A DNA stretch of 22,482 nucleotides from the NCBI GenBank assembly GCA_036677445.1, contig JAVBWI010000013.1, positions 1 through 22,482 of the forward strand, read 5' to 3'. This document shows, piece by piece, positions 1 through 5,940 of the stretch. Position numbers and translations under genes: made by a program. Each line of letters opens with the position of its first letter. Within the stretch, counting starts at the first letter, position 1. Origin of the DNA: JAVBWI01 sp036677445 (GTDB lineage: Bacteria > Bacillota > Clostridia > Christensenellales > CAG-138). The notes under the pieces were generated by a model, which was not told where the DNA came from, ran no database searches, and saw nothing but the letters and a program-made list of their open reading frames with translations.

Positions 1-1
1 G

Positions 2-61
2 AAGTATTTAAACATGAAGCACCTGGAGTATCAGGTAGAACCCGATTTTGCCGCCAGCTGA
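2..61 (+). CDS. possible C-terminal end of a plus-strand gene (partial)
   Basis: An open frame enters from the left edge and stops at a TGA at 59-61. It encodes about 19 residues, ending LEYQVEPDFAAS. Codon choice (AAC, AAG, CAC, CTG, GAG, CAG, GCC, AGC) looks like a real G+C-rich gene and unlike the A+T-rich genes that follow. A second frame is also open to position 99, so the reading is not certain. No family can be named from so short a tail. If real, it suggests the host/element boundary lies somewhere after 61. Confidence 0.3.
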   Translation, partial: KYLNMKHLEYQVEPDFAAS

Positions 62-168
62 AGTGGCAGACGCACGGCCTCGTTCCTTTTTGCGCATAAT
101 TCTTGACAGTACCATAATATTAGAATGTAATAGTAATTCTGTTATACTAAACACCCTTACCAGCTTTT

Positions 169-191
169 AAAGAAAGCGCCCCGAAGGGCGC
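169..191 (-). terminator. intrinsic terminator of the TAC operon
   Basis: Read on the minus strand, a perfect 6-bp stem GCGCCC/GGGCGC closes a stable TTCG tetraloop and is followed by TTTCTTT. It lies 25 bases beyond the stop codon of the SecB-like gene, where the end of the three-gene operon is expected. Confidence 0.8.
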
Positions 192-215
192 AATTTGATG
201 CAATTTTTTATCCCA

Positions 216-701
216 CTATTCTTTCTTGTCATCTGTATTCAGTGAATGATGCGCTTTTATAAGCGCAGAAACATCAATCATCGGCAAAGTATACGGATCG
301 GGGTAGCCTAATAATCCCACCGCACCTAGTAGATGTGCCCTTGCATTAGTAACAAGCATAACAATCCCGATTCTTTCAGTTTGCATTAGAAAATTATCAT
401 AAGTCATGCTTGCCTCACCCTGAGGATGCCTATACTCACATGAGGATTCATAAATAATTTCATATCGCAATTCCGACTTCTCGTTTAGCGCTTCACATTT
501 TATACTAAGTCGAATTATGCTATACCAATGGGATTTGCTCTGATTATCATCGGGCGCATCATAAGGTTTTATGTCATAAGCTATTTGAGTATTAAAGCGC
601 GTTTCTCCATCTTCAAGAAGAGCGCTCCCAGCAGTAATACCGCACCTCAGCACCTGAAATTTTCGGCTTTGCAAGCTTGAAATTAAAGTAGTCTCACTCA
701 T
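216..701 (-). CDS. SecB-like chaperone of a toxin-antitoxin-chaperone (TAC) module
   Basis: A 161-residue protein I place in the SecB-like family. The best sign is the C-terminal third: the stretch around residues 119-150 (NARAHLLG, then GYPDPYTLP, then IDVSALI) matches the SecB end in which a helix is followed by a Pro-rich turn and a phi-D-phi-x-ALF/I motif. In TAC systems the SecB-like partner binds the antitoxin C-terminus and keeps it from aggregation and proteolysis. Gene order toxin-antitoxin-chaperone on one strand supports this role rather than general export. The ATG follows the antitoxin TAA with no gap (TAAATG), and a GGAGG sits eight bases upstream inside the antitoxin gene, so translation is probably coupled. 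A SecB-like protein is unexpected in a monoderm bacterium. Family assignment is from pattern recognition, without a profile search. Confidence 0.72.
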   Translation of the reverse strand: MSETTLISSLQSRKFQVLRCGITAGSALLEDGETRFNTQIAYDIKPYDAPDDNQSKSHWYSIIRLSIKCEALNEKSELRYEIIYESSCEYRHPQGEASMTYDNFLMQTERIGIVMLVTNARAHLLGAVGLLGYPDPYTLPMIDVSALIKAHHSLNTDDKKE

Positions 702-1151
702 TTAGCATGCCTCCGCAACAGTATCCCAATCACCAGAAGAATGACTTTCTGAAACTGAAAACATATTTTTCATGTTTGTAATTTCAGAAAAACGTTCCTT
801 CTCATTATAGCCTATTATTCCTTCATCAAAGCGGATAGAATACTCGTTCTCTTCCGAAAGAGATATTTCAAGCTTTATCCCGCCCCCGAGCTTATTAACA
901 TAGTCCCATAGCCGTGCAACACTAGGGTTGTATAAACCCCCTTCCATTTTCGAGACCATCGCTTGAGTTATTCCGCATTGCTCTGCGGCTTCAGCTTGAG
1001 TTTTTTCCAATTCGAGCCTAAGATTAATAAGCTGCGCCGCAATGTCCGTCAAAAAATCATCCCGCTCAAGCTCTGCCTTGCTTACATTACTCATCATGCT
1101 TTCAATTGTCTCAAAAGCGTCATGTAAGCAGGGGTCATTCCTTTTCATCAT
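702..1151 (-). CDS. higA: HigA-like antitoxin, XRE HTH with C-terminal chaperone-addiction-like tail
   Basis: A 149-residue protein. Residues about 40-92 form a Cro/CI-type helix-turn-helix (LEKTQAEAAEQCGITQAMVSK, with SKME and P at the usual places), which would bind the operon's own promoter and, by family precedent, neutralise the toxin encoded just upstream. Residues about 97-149 extend beyond the HTH and contain scattered hydrophobics (IRFDEGIIGY, MKNMF, DWDTV). Chaperone-dependent HigA antitoxins carry such a tail, called ChAD, that binds the SecB-like partner; calling this one a ChAD is inference from position and length. The start has AAGGAGG six bases upstream; two tandem ATGs (1149-1151 and 1146-1148) could both serve. 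The 39-base gap to the toxin gene and zero gap to the chaperone gene mark one operon. Confidence 0.8.
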   Translation of the reverse strand: MMKRNDPCLHDAFETIESMMSNVSKAELERDDFLTDIAAQLINLRLELEKTQAEAAEQCGITQAMVSKMEGGLYNPSVARLWDYVNKLGGGIKLEISLSEENEYSIRFDEGIIGYNEKERFSEITNMKNMFSVSESHSSGDWDTVAEAC

Positions 1152-1190
1152 CCAATCCTCCTTGTTTATCCACTACCAAATGAGGGACTG

Positions 1191-1628
1191 CTAGAGTACG
1201 AGCTCCTTCTTTCTGTTTTGCGCAATCAGATTATTATCATCGTAACTAGTTTTTCCCCCGCGCTTCTTATCCTTCTCATTAAAAGCGCATAATAATATAA
1301 TAATTTCTTTGCTTCTTCCCAAACAGTATAAAATACGAAGGTTTTTGTCCCCTTTCACTGGTACCCGCAATGAATACAATCCCCCGCCTATGTTTTCTGC
1401 GAATTTCGCCCGTACTGCTTTCTCTGTTCCAATCTGGTCCAATAACTTGAGTTTTTTCCTAAGCTTTCGAAGAACATTGTCCTTCGCTTCTTCTAGTTCC
1501 TCAGGTGGGCGATTCCAACCCTTAAAAAGATTACAGAGATCATTATTAAGGTATGGGACTAACTCGCATACTCTACTGCTATTATACAATCGAAACTGCT
1601 TGATATTACCGCAACCATCCAAGTCCAT
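1191..1628 (-). CDS. higB: HigB/RelE-superfamily (Gp49-like) toxin
   Basis: A 145-residue basic protein. The C-terminal half carries the RelE-fold pattern of the phage-derived Gp49-like/HigB group: an alpha-helical Lys/Arg-rich segment (residues 45-65), a G-x-LYSLRVP strand (82-90), an NLRILYCL strand (97-103), then IIILLCAF followed by basic residues (109-122) and a C-terminal helix. By family precedent this would be a ribosome-dependent mRNA endonuclease; catalytic residues in this family are poorly conserved and were not assigned. It is the first gene of the minus-strand operon, toxin before antitoxin, the usual HigBA order. Its start is the only in-frame ATG near the promoter. The AAAGGGGG upstream is about 14 bases away, longer than ideal, so the toxin may be weakly translated compared with the antitoxin. 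The residue 1-12 leader is a little longer than usual. Confidence 0.78.
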   Translation of the reverse strand: MDLDGCGNIKQFRLYNSSRVCELVPYLNNDLCNLFKGWNRPPEELEEAKDNVLRKLRKKLKLLDQIGTEKAVRAKFAENIGGGLYSLRVPVKGDKNLRILYCLGRSKEIIILLCAFNEKDKKRGGKTSYDDNNLIAQNRKKELVL

Positions 1629-1663
1629 AGTACCAGTGCTCGCCCCCTTTAACCTTGAAGTAT

Positions 1664-1692
1664 ATTAAAACATAACTTATAAGTTATGTCAA
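1664..1692 (-). promoter_or_regulatory. promoter and palindromic operator of the TAC operon
   Basis: On the minus strand a consensus -35 TTGACA (1692-1687) is separated by 17 bases from TTTAAT (1669-1664). The spacer holds a 20-bp perfect palindrome, ACATAACTTATAAGTTATGT (1670-1689), which overlaps the last three bases of the -35. This is the expected place for autorepression by the HTH antitoxin, alone or with toxin. Predicted transcription start is near 1657, about 30 bases before the toxin ATG. Confidence 0.8.
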
Positions 1693-1732
1693 GCATAATC
1701 TTATTCGTAGCAGGCTTAATAGCCTACTCAAT

Positions 1733-2191
1733 TTATTTCTTTCGCAATTTTGCTATTTCTTTCTGTATCCAATTCACCTGCTGCGAAAGCGCATCAAGCC
1801 GTTTATTATCTTCGAAAGCGAATGAATCATCCTGCTGTTCAAGATGCTGGAGATAACCGTCTTCAATAATTGAACTGGGGTCAAATTCATCTGAGCGTTT
1901 TTTTCCTGCCAATAATTCAACAGGCACGTCATATAGAGAGGCTAGTCTTATAATGGTTTCAAGCCTAGGTTCGTGCTTCCCATTTTCATAACCGCTATAT
2001 GTTTGCTTTTTACATTCAAGTATTTTACATAGTGCATTCTGTGAGAGATTTGCACGTTCACGCAAACGTTTCATGTTTTTTCCTAAAAGAACTGCCCGTT
2101 CATCCGCAGTAATTGGATGCTTTATATACTCTCCGTATTTCCCTTTATCGATTTCTTTGAAAAACTGCTCATCGTCAAATTGCTTAGCCAT
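1733..2191 (-). CDS. XRE-family (CI-like) transcriptional repressor
   Basis: A 152-residue protein. Residues about 37-96 are a textbook Cro/CI helix-turn-helix (MKRLRERANLSQNALCKIL, then YSGYENGKHEPRLETIIRLA and the DVPVELL end). The N-terminal 30 residues are an unusual charged extension, and the C-terminus (about 125-152) is a predicted coiled coil likely used for dimerisation. There is no LexA-type peptidase domain. The start has AGAGGTG seven bases upstream. It is transcribed away from the rep-xis-int operon from an overlapping divergent promoter, so the likely role is the element's master repressor, controlling itself and the replication/excision genes. It is less likely to belong to the TAC operon, which has its own strong promoter downstream of this gene's stop codon. 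Confidence 0.82.
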   Translation of the reverse strand: MAKQFDDEQFFKEIDKGKYGEYIKHPITADERAVLLGKNMKRLRERANLSQNALCKILECKKQTYSGYENGKHEPRLETIIRLASLYDVPVELLAGKKRSDEFDPSSIIEDGYLQHLEQQDDSFAFEDNKRLDALSQQVNWIQKEIAKLRKK

Positions 2192-2267
2192 TTTCTAACA
2201 CCTCTGAAAGCAGCATATCATGATGCTCGTATTATTACAAGAATTTCGTATTTTCCATAAACACGCC

Positions 2268-2296
2268 TTGACAGTACGATTTTATAGTACTATTAT
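2268..2296 (+). promoter_or_regulatory. promoter of the rep-xis-int operon with GTAC repeats
   Basis: TTGACA (2268-2273), a 17-base spacer that starts and ends with GTAC, and TATTAT (2291-2296) make a near-consensus promoter. GTAC cores recur at 2274, 2287, 2301, 2314 and 2333, spaced 13, 14, 13 and 19 bases, several inside the larger word TAGTAC. They span both divergent promoters and are candidate repressor half-sites. Transcription would start near 2303, leaving a leader of about 425 bases before rep. Confidence 0.75.
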
Positions 2297-2319
2297 ATTA
2301 GTACGGATATCTAGTACAA
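2292..2319 (-). promoter_or_regulatory. divergent promoter of the XRE repressor
   Basis: On the minus strand TTGTAC (2319-2314), 16 bases, then a perfect TATAAT (2297-2292). Its -10 box occupies almost the same bases as the -10 of the rightward promoter, so the two promoters cannot be used at the same time on one DNA molecule. This is an exclusive switch arrangement. The leader to the repressor ATG is about 90 bases. Confidence 0.68.
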
Positions 2320-2384
2320 TACTCATAAGCTCGTACCATACTTGCTATCCAATTAGCAGAGGCAACGTATCCGCGATTAGGCAG

Positions 2385-2546
2385 CTTTATGCGCCATACT
2401 GGATGGCTGGAGGGGAAATCAAGTAAGCTTGCTACCCAACCCCTTCGGCAAGTGAACTATGGCGCATAAAGTTGGAGCCGTCAAGAGGACGTGGAATAAA
2501 TCCGGCAAGCCGGTTTTATGCCGCGAAAGCCTCTTGACAGCTCCAA
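2385..2546. repeat. nested inverted repeats upstream of rep; candidate replication origin or structured leader
   Basis: A perfect 14-bp inverted repeat (CTTTATGCGCCATA at 2385-2398 and its complement at 2458-2471) is directly followed by a second, longer hairpin. That hairpin has arms 2472-2488 and 2530-2546 (17 bp, one mismatch at 2479/2539). Inside it a second stem continues: 2490-2494 with 2521-2525, 2496-2500 with 2515-2519, and CCGG/CCGG around a CAAG loop at 2506-2509. Because it precedes a rolling-circle Rep gene, it may hold the double-strand nick site or a single-strand origin. It also lies within the predicted rep leader RNA, so RNA-level copy control is an alternative. No T-run follows, so it is not a simple terminator. 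Confidence 0.65.
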
Positions 2547-2608
2547 TTGAAGATAGAGGGCGTACGGTTGTAAAAGAAAGCTTAAATGCAACTCTGGTGG
2601 ATGCTGGG

Positions 2609-2676
2609 GCGCGGCACGCGCTGACTGCGGGCATGCAGGGGTCAGGGGACCCTGCGGCCGGCAGCAGAGCGGCCGC
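2609..2676. repeat. cluster of three G+C-rich hairpins before rep
   Basis: Three adjacent stems lie in an otherwise A+T-rich element: GCGCG/CGCGC (2609-2613 and 2617-2621), GCAGGG/CCCTGC (2635-2640 and 2650-2655, extended inward by GTC/GAC), and GCGGCCG/CGGCCGC (2654-2660 and 2670-2676). The last two share two bases and so may be alternative structures. The patch lies 50-120 bases before the rep start. Function unknown; origin structure or translational control of rep are both possible. Confidence 0.5.
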
Positions 2677-2727
2677 CTCCATACTTGACTAAGTAACACA
2701 TTTCACTTATGGAAGGAGGTGAAAACA

Positions 2728-3543
2728 TTGAAATCGTTATCTTTTACAAAGCATCAGATATATGAAAACAATATAGGTATTCTAAAATACTATACAGATC
2801 AACATTACAAACTCATTGGTATGAAAGCAGTAAGAATTGCTGGGTTTGAAAAATCCTCTCAAAAAGTAGTCACCGAAAGAGGTACTGCTGGAAACAGTAT
2901 CAAGCTAGATGGAAGTCTATCCCGTTCGAGACGAATTATATTTGAACTAGCACTATGTAATCCGTGGACTCTTTTTGTGACTATGACTATAAATGGCGCG
3001 AAAAATGATAGGAATAATTTGAAAGCTTTTTTTACTGTACTCGCAAAGTGGATTAACAACATGAATTATCAGCAGAAGTTAAATATTCGCTATCTGATTA
3101 TACCGGAGCCTCACAAGGATAATGCTTGGCATTTTCACGGGCTCATGATGGGTATTCCTTTTCAACAACTCAAGCCTTTTAACCTAGAAGACAATATCCC
3201 CGAGAAAACCAAACGCAAGATTCGGCAAGGGCGCAAGATAATGAACTGGATGCCTTATTGCGAAAAATTCGGATGGGTAACAGTTGAACAGATAATAAGC
3301 CATAACCGCTGTGCAAAGTACATGATGAAGTACGTTACAAAAAAACTCATGGAATCACGTATAGAGTTAAACCATCATGTGTTCTATGCATCAAAGCACT
3401 TACGTCGTGCGGAGGTTATATGTCGTGCTCCTCTACGCCAATCATTTGAACCGAGTTTTCAAAATGATTATGTTCGTACAAAAGATTTCAATAACGCACA
3501 GGAACCATTACAGTACTTTTTTGAAAAGGAGAATTTACAATGA
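2728..3543 (+). CDS. rep: rolling-circle replication initiator (HUH endonuclease, ORF2/G2P-like Rep)
   Basis: A 271-residue protein with the three HUH-Rep motifs in order: motif 1 LFVTMTI (about 82-88), motif 2 PEPHKDNAWHFHGLM with the metal-binding H135-F-H137, and motif 3 YMMKYVTKK with a nucleophilic tyrosine (Y198 or Y202) and lysine K201. Such proteins nick one strand at an origin and stay bound through the tyrosine. I place the start at TTG 2728 because AAGGAGG (2713-2719) is then eight bases away. The in-frame GTG at 2719 overlaps that ribosome binding site and is unlikely. The gene ends in ATGA, overlapping the excisionase start. It resembles the replication-associated proteins of small prophages and plasmids of Clostridia; no helicase domain is present, so a host helicase is presumably used. 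Confidence 0.85.
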   Translation: MKSLSFTKHQIYENNIGILKYYTDQHYKLIGMKAVRIAGFEKSSQKVVTERGTAGNSIKLDGSLSRSRRIIFELALCNPWTLFVTMTINGAKNDRNNLKAFFTVLAKWINNMNYQQKLNIRYLIIPEPHKDNAWHFHGLMMGIPFQQLKPFNLEDNIPEKTKRKIRQGRKIMNWMPYCEKFGWVTVEQIISHNRCAKYMMKYVTKKLMESRIELNHHVFYASKHLRRAEVICRAPLRQSFEPSFQNDYVRTKDFNNAQEPLQYFFEKENLQ

Positions 3544-3722
3544 ATCAGTCAGTTCTTACTGCAAAAGAAGCTGCGGTAATCCTGCGGATAAGCGTAAGTA
3601 CAATGTATCAGTTGTTGAAGGAAGGACGCGTGCCATGCATTCAAATAGGTCAACGCAGGGTCATACCACGTGAACGCTTCATGGAATGGATACAGGCCGC
3701 AACAGTGGGGGGCAAACTATGA
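3540..3722 (+). CDS. xis: excisionase-family HTH protein
   Basis: A 60-residue protein consisting almost wholly of a winged MerR-like excisionase fold (HTH_17). The pattern is LTAKEAAVILRISVSTMYQLLKEGRVPCIQIGQRRVIPRERFMEWI, seen in pieces at residues 6-16, 18-28 and 31-51. Proteins of this kind bind the ends of an integrated element, bend DNA and steer the integrase towards excision. The start codon overlaps the rep stop (ATGA at 3540-3543), with AAGGAG eight bases upstream. The stop overlaps the integrase start by the same ATGA device. The three genes are therefore one tightly coupled operon, which ties replication to excision. Confidence 0.88.
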   Translation: MNQSVLTAKEAAVILRISVSTMYQLLKEGRVPCIQIGQRRVIPRERFMEWIQAATVGGKL

Positions 3723-4834
3723 GGGGAACCGTTACGAAAAAGAATGACCGCTGGTATCTTGTCTATTATGTAGGTAAGGACAGCAACGGCAAATGGAAGC
3801 AGAAGTGGGAGGGCGGCTTCGACACCAAAAAAGAAGCAGAAAAAGTCCTGCGTACTCGTATCCAAGAGATTGAAAGCGGCTTCTTAAATGCCGTAGACAA
3901 TTCCACCGTTGCTGTATATCTGCGGCATTGGCTGGAATCCTATTGCATACCTCGCCTAGCACCGAATACAGTGAGTGGCTATCGCATCAACATTGAGCGC
4001 CATATCATACCGTATATAGGCAACATACGGTTGAACCAATTGCAACCAAAGGATATTCAGGCGCTTTACGGCAAGCTTGCCAATGTAGGGCTTTCTGGGA
4101 CAAGCATTCGTTACGTGCATAATAACCTGCATAAAGCCCTTGTGAGTGCTGTAAAAGGCCAAGTCCTGCAACGTAACGCCGCAGATTATGTGGACATTCC
4201 TTTAGCCTCCAGATTTGAAGCGGAGCCGCTCACTCCCGAACAAGCCAAGAAGCTGATAGCAGCATGCAAGGATACGGAAATCTATATCCCTGTGTTGCTT
4301 GCACTTATGCATGGGTTACGGCGTGGGGAAGTGCTGGCGCTGCAATGGAACGATGTAGATTTTAGTAACGGAACGCTATTCGTCAGGCGCTCTGCAAACT
4401 ATATCAAGGGTGAGTTTTCATTAAGCGATACAAAAACCAGAAACAGCCGTAGAACGCTTAGATTATCACCGACAATGGTTTGCAGCTTACAAGCACACAA
4501 GGCCTTACAGGACGAATGGCGGGCAGAATTCGGGAAGGGGTTTAATCCTTATAATCTTGTCATATGCCGCAAGGATGGCTCCCCTATGACTCCCAATGCC
4601 GTGCAGTATTTATTTAAGGAAGTACTGGCGGCAAACAATCTGCCGGATATCCGTTTCCATGATCTGAGGCATACAAACGCAACGCTCATGCTGCGTAATG
4701 CAATACCTGCGAAAATTGTATCCGCTATGCTCGGTCATTCGACAGTGGGTATAACGCTAGACACTTATTCCCATATGATGACGGATATGCAAGATGATGC
4801 TGTTTCTGCAATTGAAAACATGCTCAAAAAGTGA
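3719..4834 (+). CDS. int: tyrosine-type site-specific integrase
   Basis: A 371-residue phage-type integrase with all parts present. Residues about 1-55 form the arm-binding AP2-like domain (RWYLVYYVGKD, FDTKKEAEKVL). Residues 60-160 are the SAM-like core-binding domain (YLRHWLESY, NTVSGYR, LSGTSIRYVHNNLHKAL). Residues 165-371 are the catalytic domain with R201 (MHGLRRGE), K239 (SDTKTRNS), H314 and R317 (FHDLRH), H340 (AMLGH) and the nucleophile Y350 (TLDTYSHM). Nothing essential is missing, so it is probably active. The ATG at 3719 is chosen because it overlaps the excisionase stop (ATGA). An in-frame ATG at 3686 would lie deep inside that gene. The nearest tRNA 3' end (tRNA-Gln at 5941) is a plausible target, but no matching att repeat was found. 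Confidence 0.93.
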   Translation: MRGTVTKKNDRWYLVYYVGKDSNGKWKQKWEGGFDTKKEAEKVLRTRIQEIESGFLNAVDNSTVAVYLRHWLESYCIPRLAPNTVSGYRINIERHIIPYIGNIRLNQLQPKDIQALYGKLANVGLSGTSIRYVHNNLHKALVSAVKGQVLQRNAADYVDIPLASRFEAEPLTPEQAKKLIAACKDTEIYIPVLLALMHGLRRGEVLALQWNDVDFSNGTLFVRRSANYIKGEFSLSDTKTRNSRRTLRLSPTMVCSLQAHKALQDEWRAEFGKGFNPYNLVICRKDGSPMTPNAVQYLFKEVLAANNLPDIRFHDLRHTNATLMLRNAIPAKIVSAMLGHSTVGITLDTYSHMMTDMQDDAVSAIENMLKK

Positions 4835-4871
4835 AAAATCCATGCTCATTTGTTGAGATTGGTCATGCCCC

Positions 4872-4900
4872 TTGAATGATGGTAATTTTAGCATTATATT
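4872..4900 (+). promoter_or_regulatory. promoter of the cargo gene
   Basis: TTGAAT (4872-4877), 17 bases, TATATT (4895-4900). It lies just after the integrase and gives a start near 4907, about 20 bases before the chosen ATG. An upstream in-frame TTG at 4872 is part of this -35 box, which argues for the start at 4926. Confidence 0.6.
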
Positions 4901-4925
4901 GTTAAATAGTAGGGGTATAAAATTT

Positions 4926-5852
4926 ATGGAACGCGAAGCAAATTCAGAAAAAAAATACACTATCGTACTAACTGAAAAAGGTATATCTTACAAGGTTATA
5001 AAATTAGTCTTTCACAACGAAGGCTTTGCTTTTTTCATGCCTTATCATAGTGCTAGGAGTGGTGTTTTAACAAAATTGAGGTTAGACTACCGAAAACATG
5101 AACAGTCTTCAGAAATAGATGAGCGCGTAACTTTTTCTTCGGATGACAGTGTTAAACTATCTTATCATAATGATGGTTTTATTCAGTTTTCTAGCGCAGG
5201 GAGCACTAAGATAATTTCTGGGAGAGATCCCGTAACAAAAAAAGCAAAAGGGCTTGGCATTATGTCAAACCCATTAAATGATGTTATCAAAAGCGGTCCT
5301 ACATTTGGTGCCACGTTATGGGGGCTCAATGACTATTTAGTTTATCAAAATATCTCAAGGGACAAAGGCATTATAGAGTTTGATGAAAACGATTATTATT
5401 ATAGGGATAGTAATAAGAGCGACTGGGATGGATATGCCCTAGAGGTTTTTTTATTCAAATATGATGAATGCAAAGCGTACATTAAGCAATTGACCAATAA
5501 CAAGTATGTGCTTCCAATTCTTCACAACAATTATGAAATACCCAATACTCTATTTGTTCATAGAATCATTCCAAATTTTTCCGAAGAATACGTAATCGGT
5601 ATCATCATAACAAGAATTAAGACTCGTTTTTCGGCACCATCTGGTTACTGCTTAAATAGTGCAAGCGAAAGGGTCAGCAAATATATAGGTTATTCGCTAT
5701 TTGCTATATACCCAAGTGGTAATCACAGCCCTACACGAAAGAGTATACGTTATACGGGAGACATTAAGCCCAAAGCCAGTTTTATTAAACGCATTTTCTG
5801 TCAGCATTCTGATCCTCCAAAAATTATCTTAGATAGCAAGATCAAAGATTGA
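4926..5852 (+). CDS. unrecognised cargo protein of the integrative element
   Basis: A 308-residue protein I do not recognise. It is soluble-looking, with no signal peptide or clear membrane span, rich in Tyr, Asn, Lys and Ser, and appears mostly beta-rich (for example GFAFFMPYHSA, GFIQFSSAG, ALEVFLFKY, YVIGIIITRI). The C-terminus is basic (KPKASFIKRIF) and contains a Cys-x2-His (CQHS). AGGGG lies ten bases before the ATG. It has its own promoter and ends about 60 bases before the terminator shared with the tRNA operon. Position between the integrase and the element's probable right end is where satellites and integrative elements often carry accessory or defence genes. That is context only; no function is claimed. 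The base composition matches the rest of the element and differs from the chromosomal genes to the right. Confidence 0.7.
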   Translation: MEREANSEKKYTIVLTEKGISYKVIKLVFHNEGFAFFMPYHSARSGVLTKLRLDYRKHEQSSEIDERVTFSSDDSVKLSYHNDGFIQFSSAGSTKIISGRDPVTKKAKGLGIMSNPLNDVIKSGPTFGATLWGLNDYLVYQNISRDKGIIEFDENDYYYRDSNKSDWDGYALEVFLFKYDECKAYIKQLTNNKYVLPILHNNYEIPNTLFVHRIIPNFSEEYVIGIIITRIKTRFSAPSGYCLNSASERVSKYIGYSLFAIYPSGNHSPTRKSIRYTGDIKPKASFIKRIFCQHSDPPKIILDSKIKD

Positions 5853-5911
5853 ATGTTAGAACTTTATTAGAAAACTTCTGTCATATGAAGGGTATAATAC
5901 GCGATGCAAAC

Positions 5912-5938
5912 AAAAAAGCCCCCATTTTCGGGGCTTTT
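5912..5938. terminator. bidirectional terminator between the element and the tRNA operon
   Basis: GCCCC (5918-5922) pairs with GGGGC (5930-5934) around a seven-base loop, flanked by six A on the left and four T on the right. On the minus strand the stem is followed by TTTTTTG and ends the tRNA transcript two bases beyond the encoded CCA. On the plus strand it can end the cargo-gene transcript. Confidence 0.88.
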
Positions 5939-5940
5939 CT

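Noticed and set aside
1..215. Left attachment site (attL)
   Set aside because: Looked for a repeat of the tRNA-Gln 3' end and of 5853-5945; only a seven-base match (GATGCAA) was found, which is chance level.
216..701. Housekeeping export chaperone SecB
   Set aside because: Context (toxin and antitoxin in the same operon, on a mobile element) and divergence from housekeeping SecB favour a TAC-dedicated chaperone.
2459..2692. 77-residue plus-strand open frame before rep
   Set aside because: It lies across the inverted repeats and the G+C-rich hairpins, has no ribosome binding site, and its translation (runs of Ala/Gly) looks like read-through of structure.
1..5940. Insertion sequence or transposon
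   Set aside because: No transposase and no terminal inverted repeats flanked by target duplications were seen; the integrase and Rep explain mobility better.
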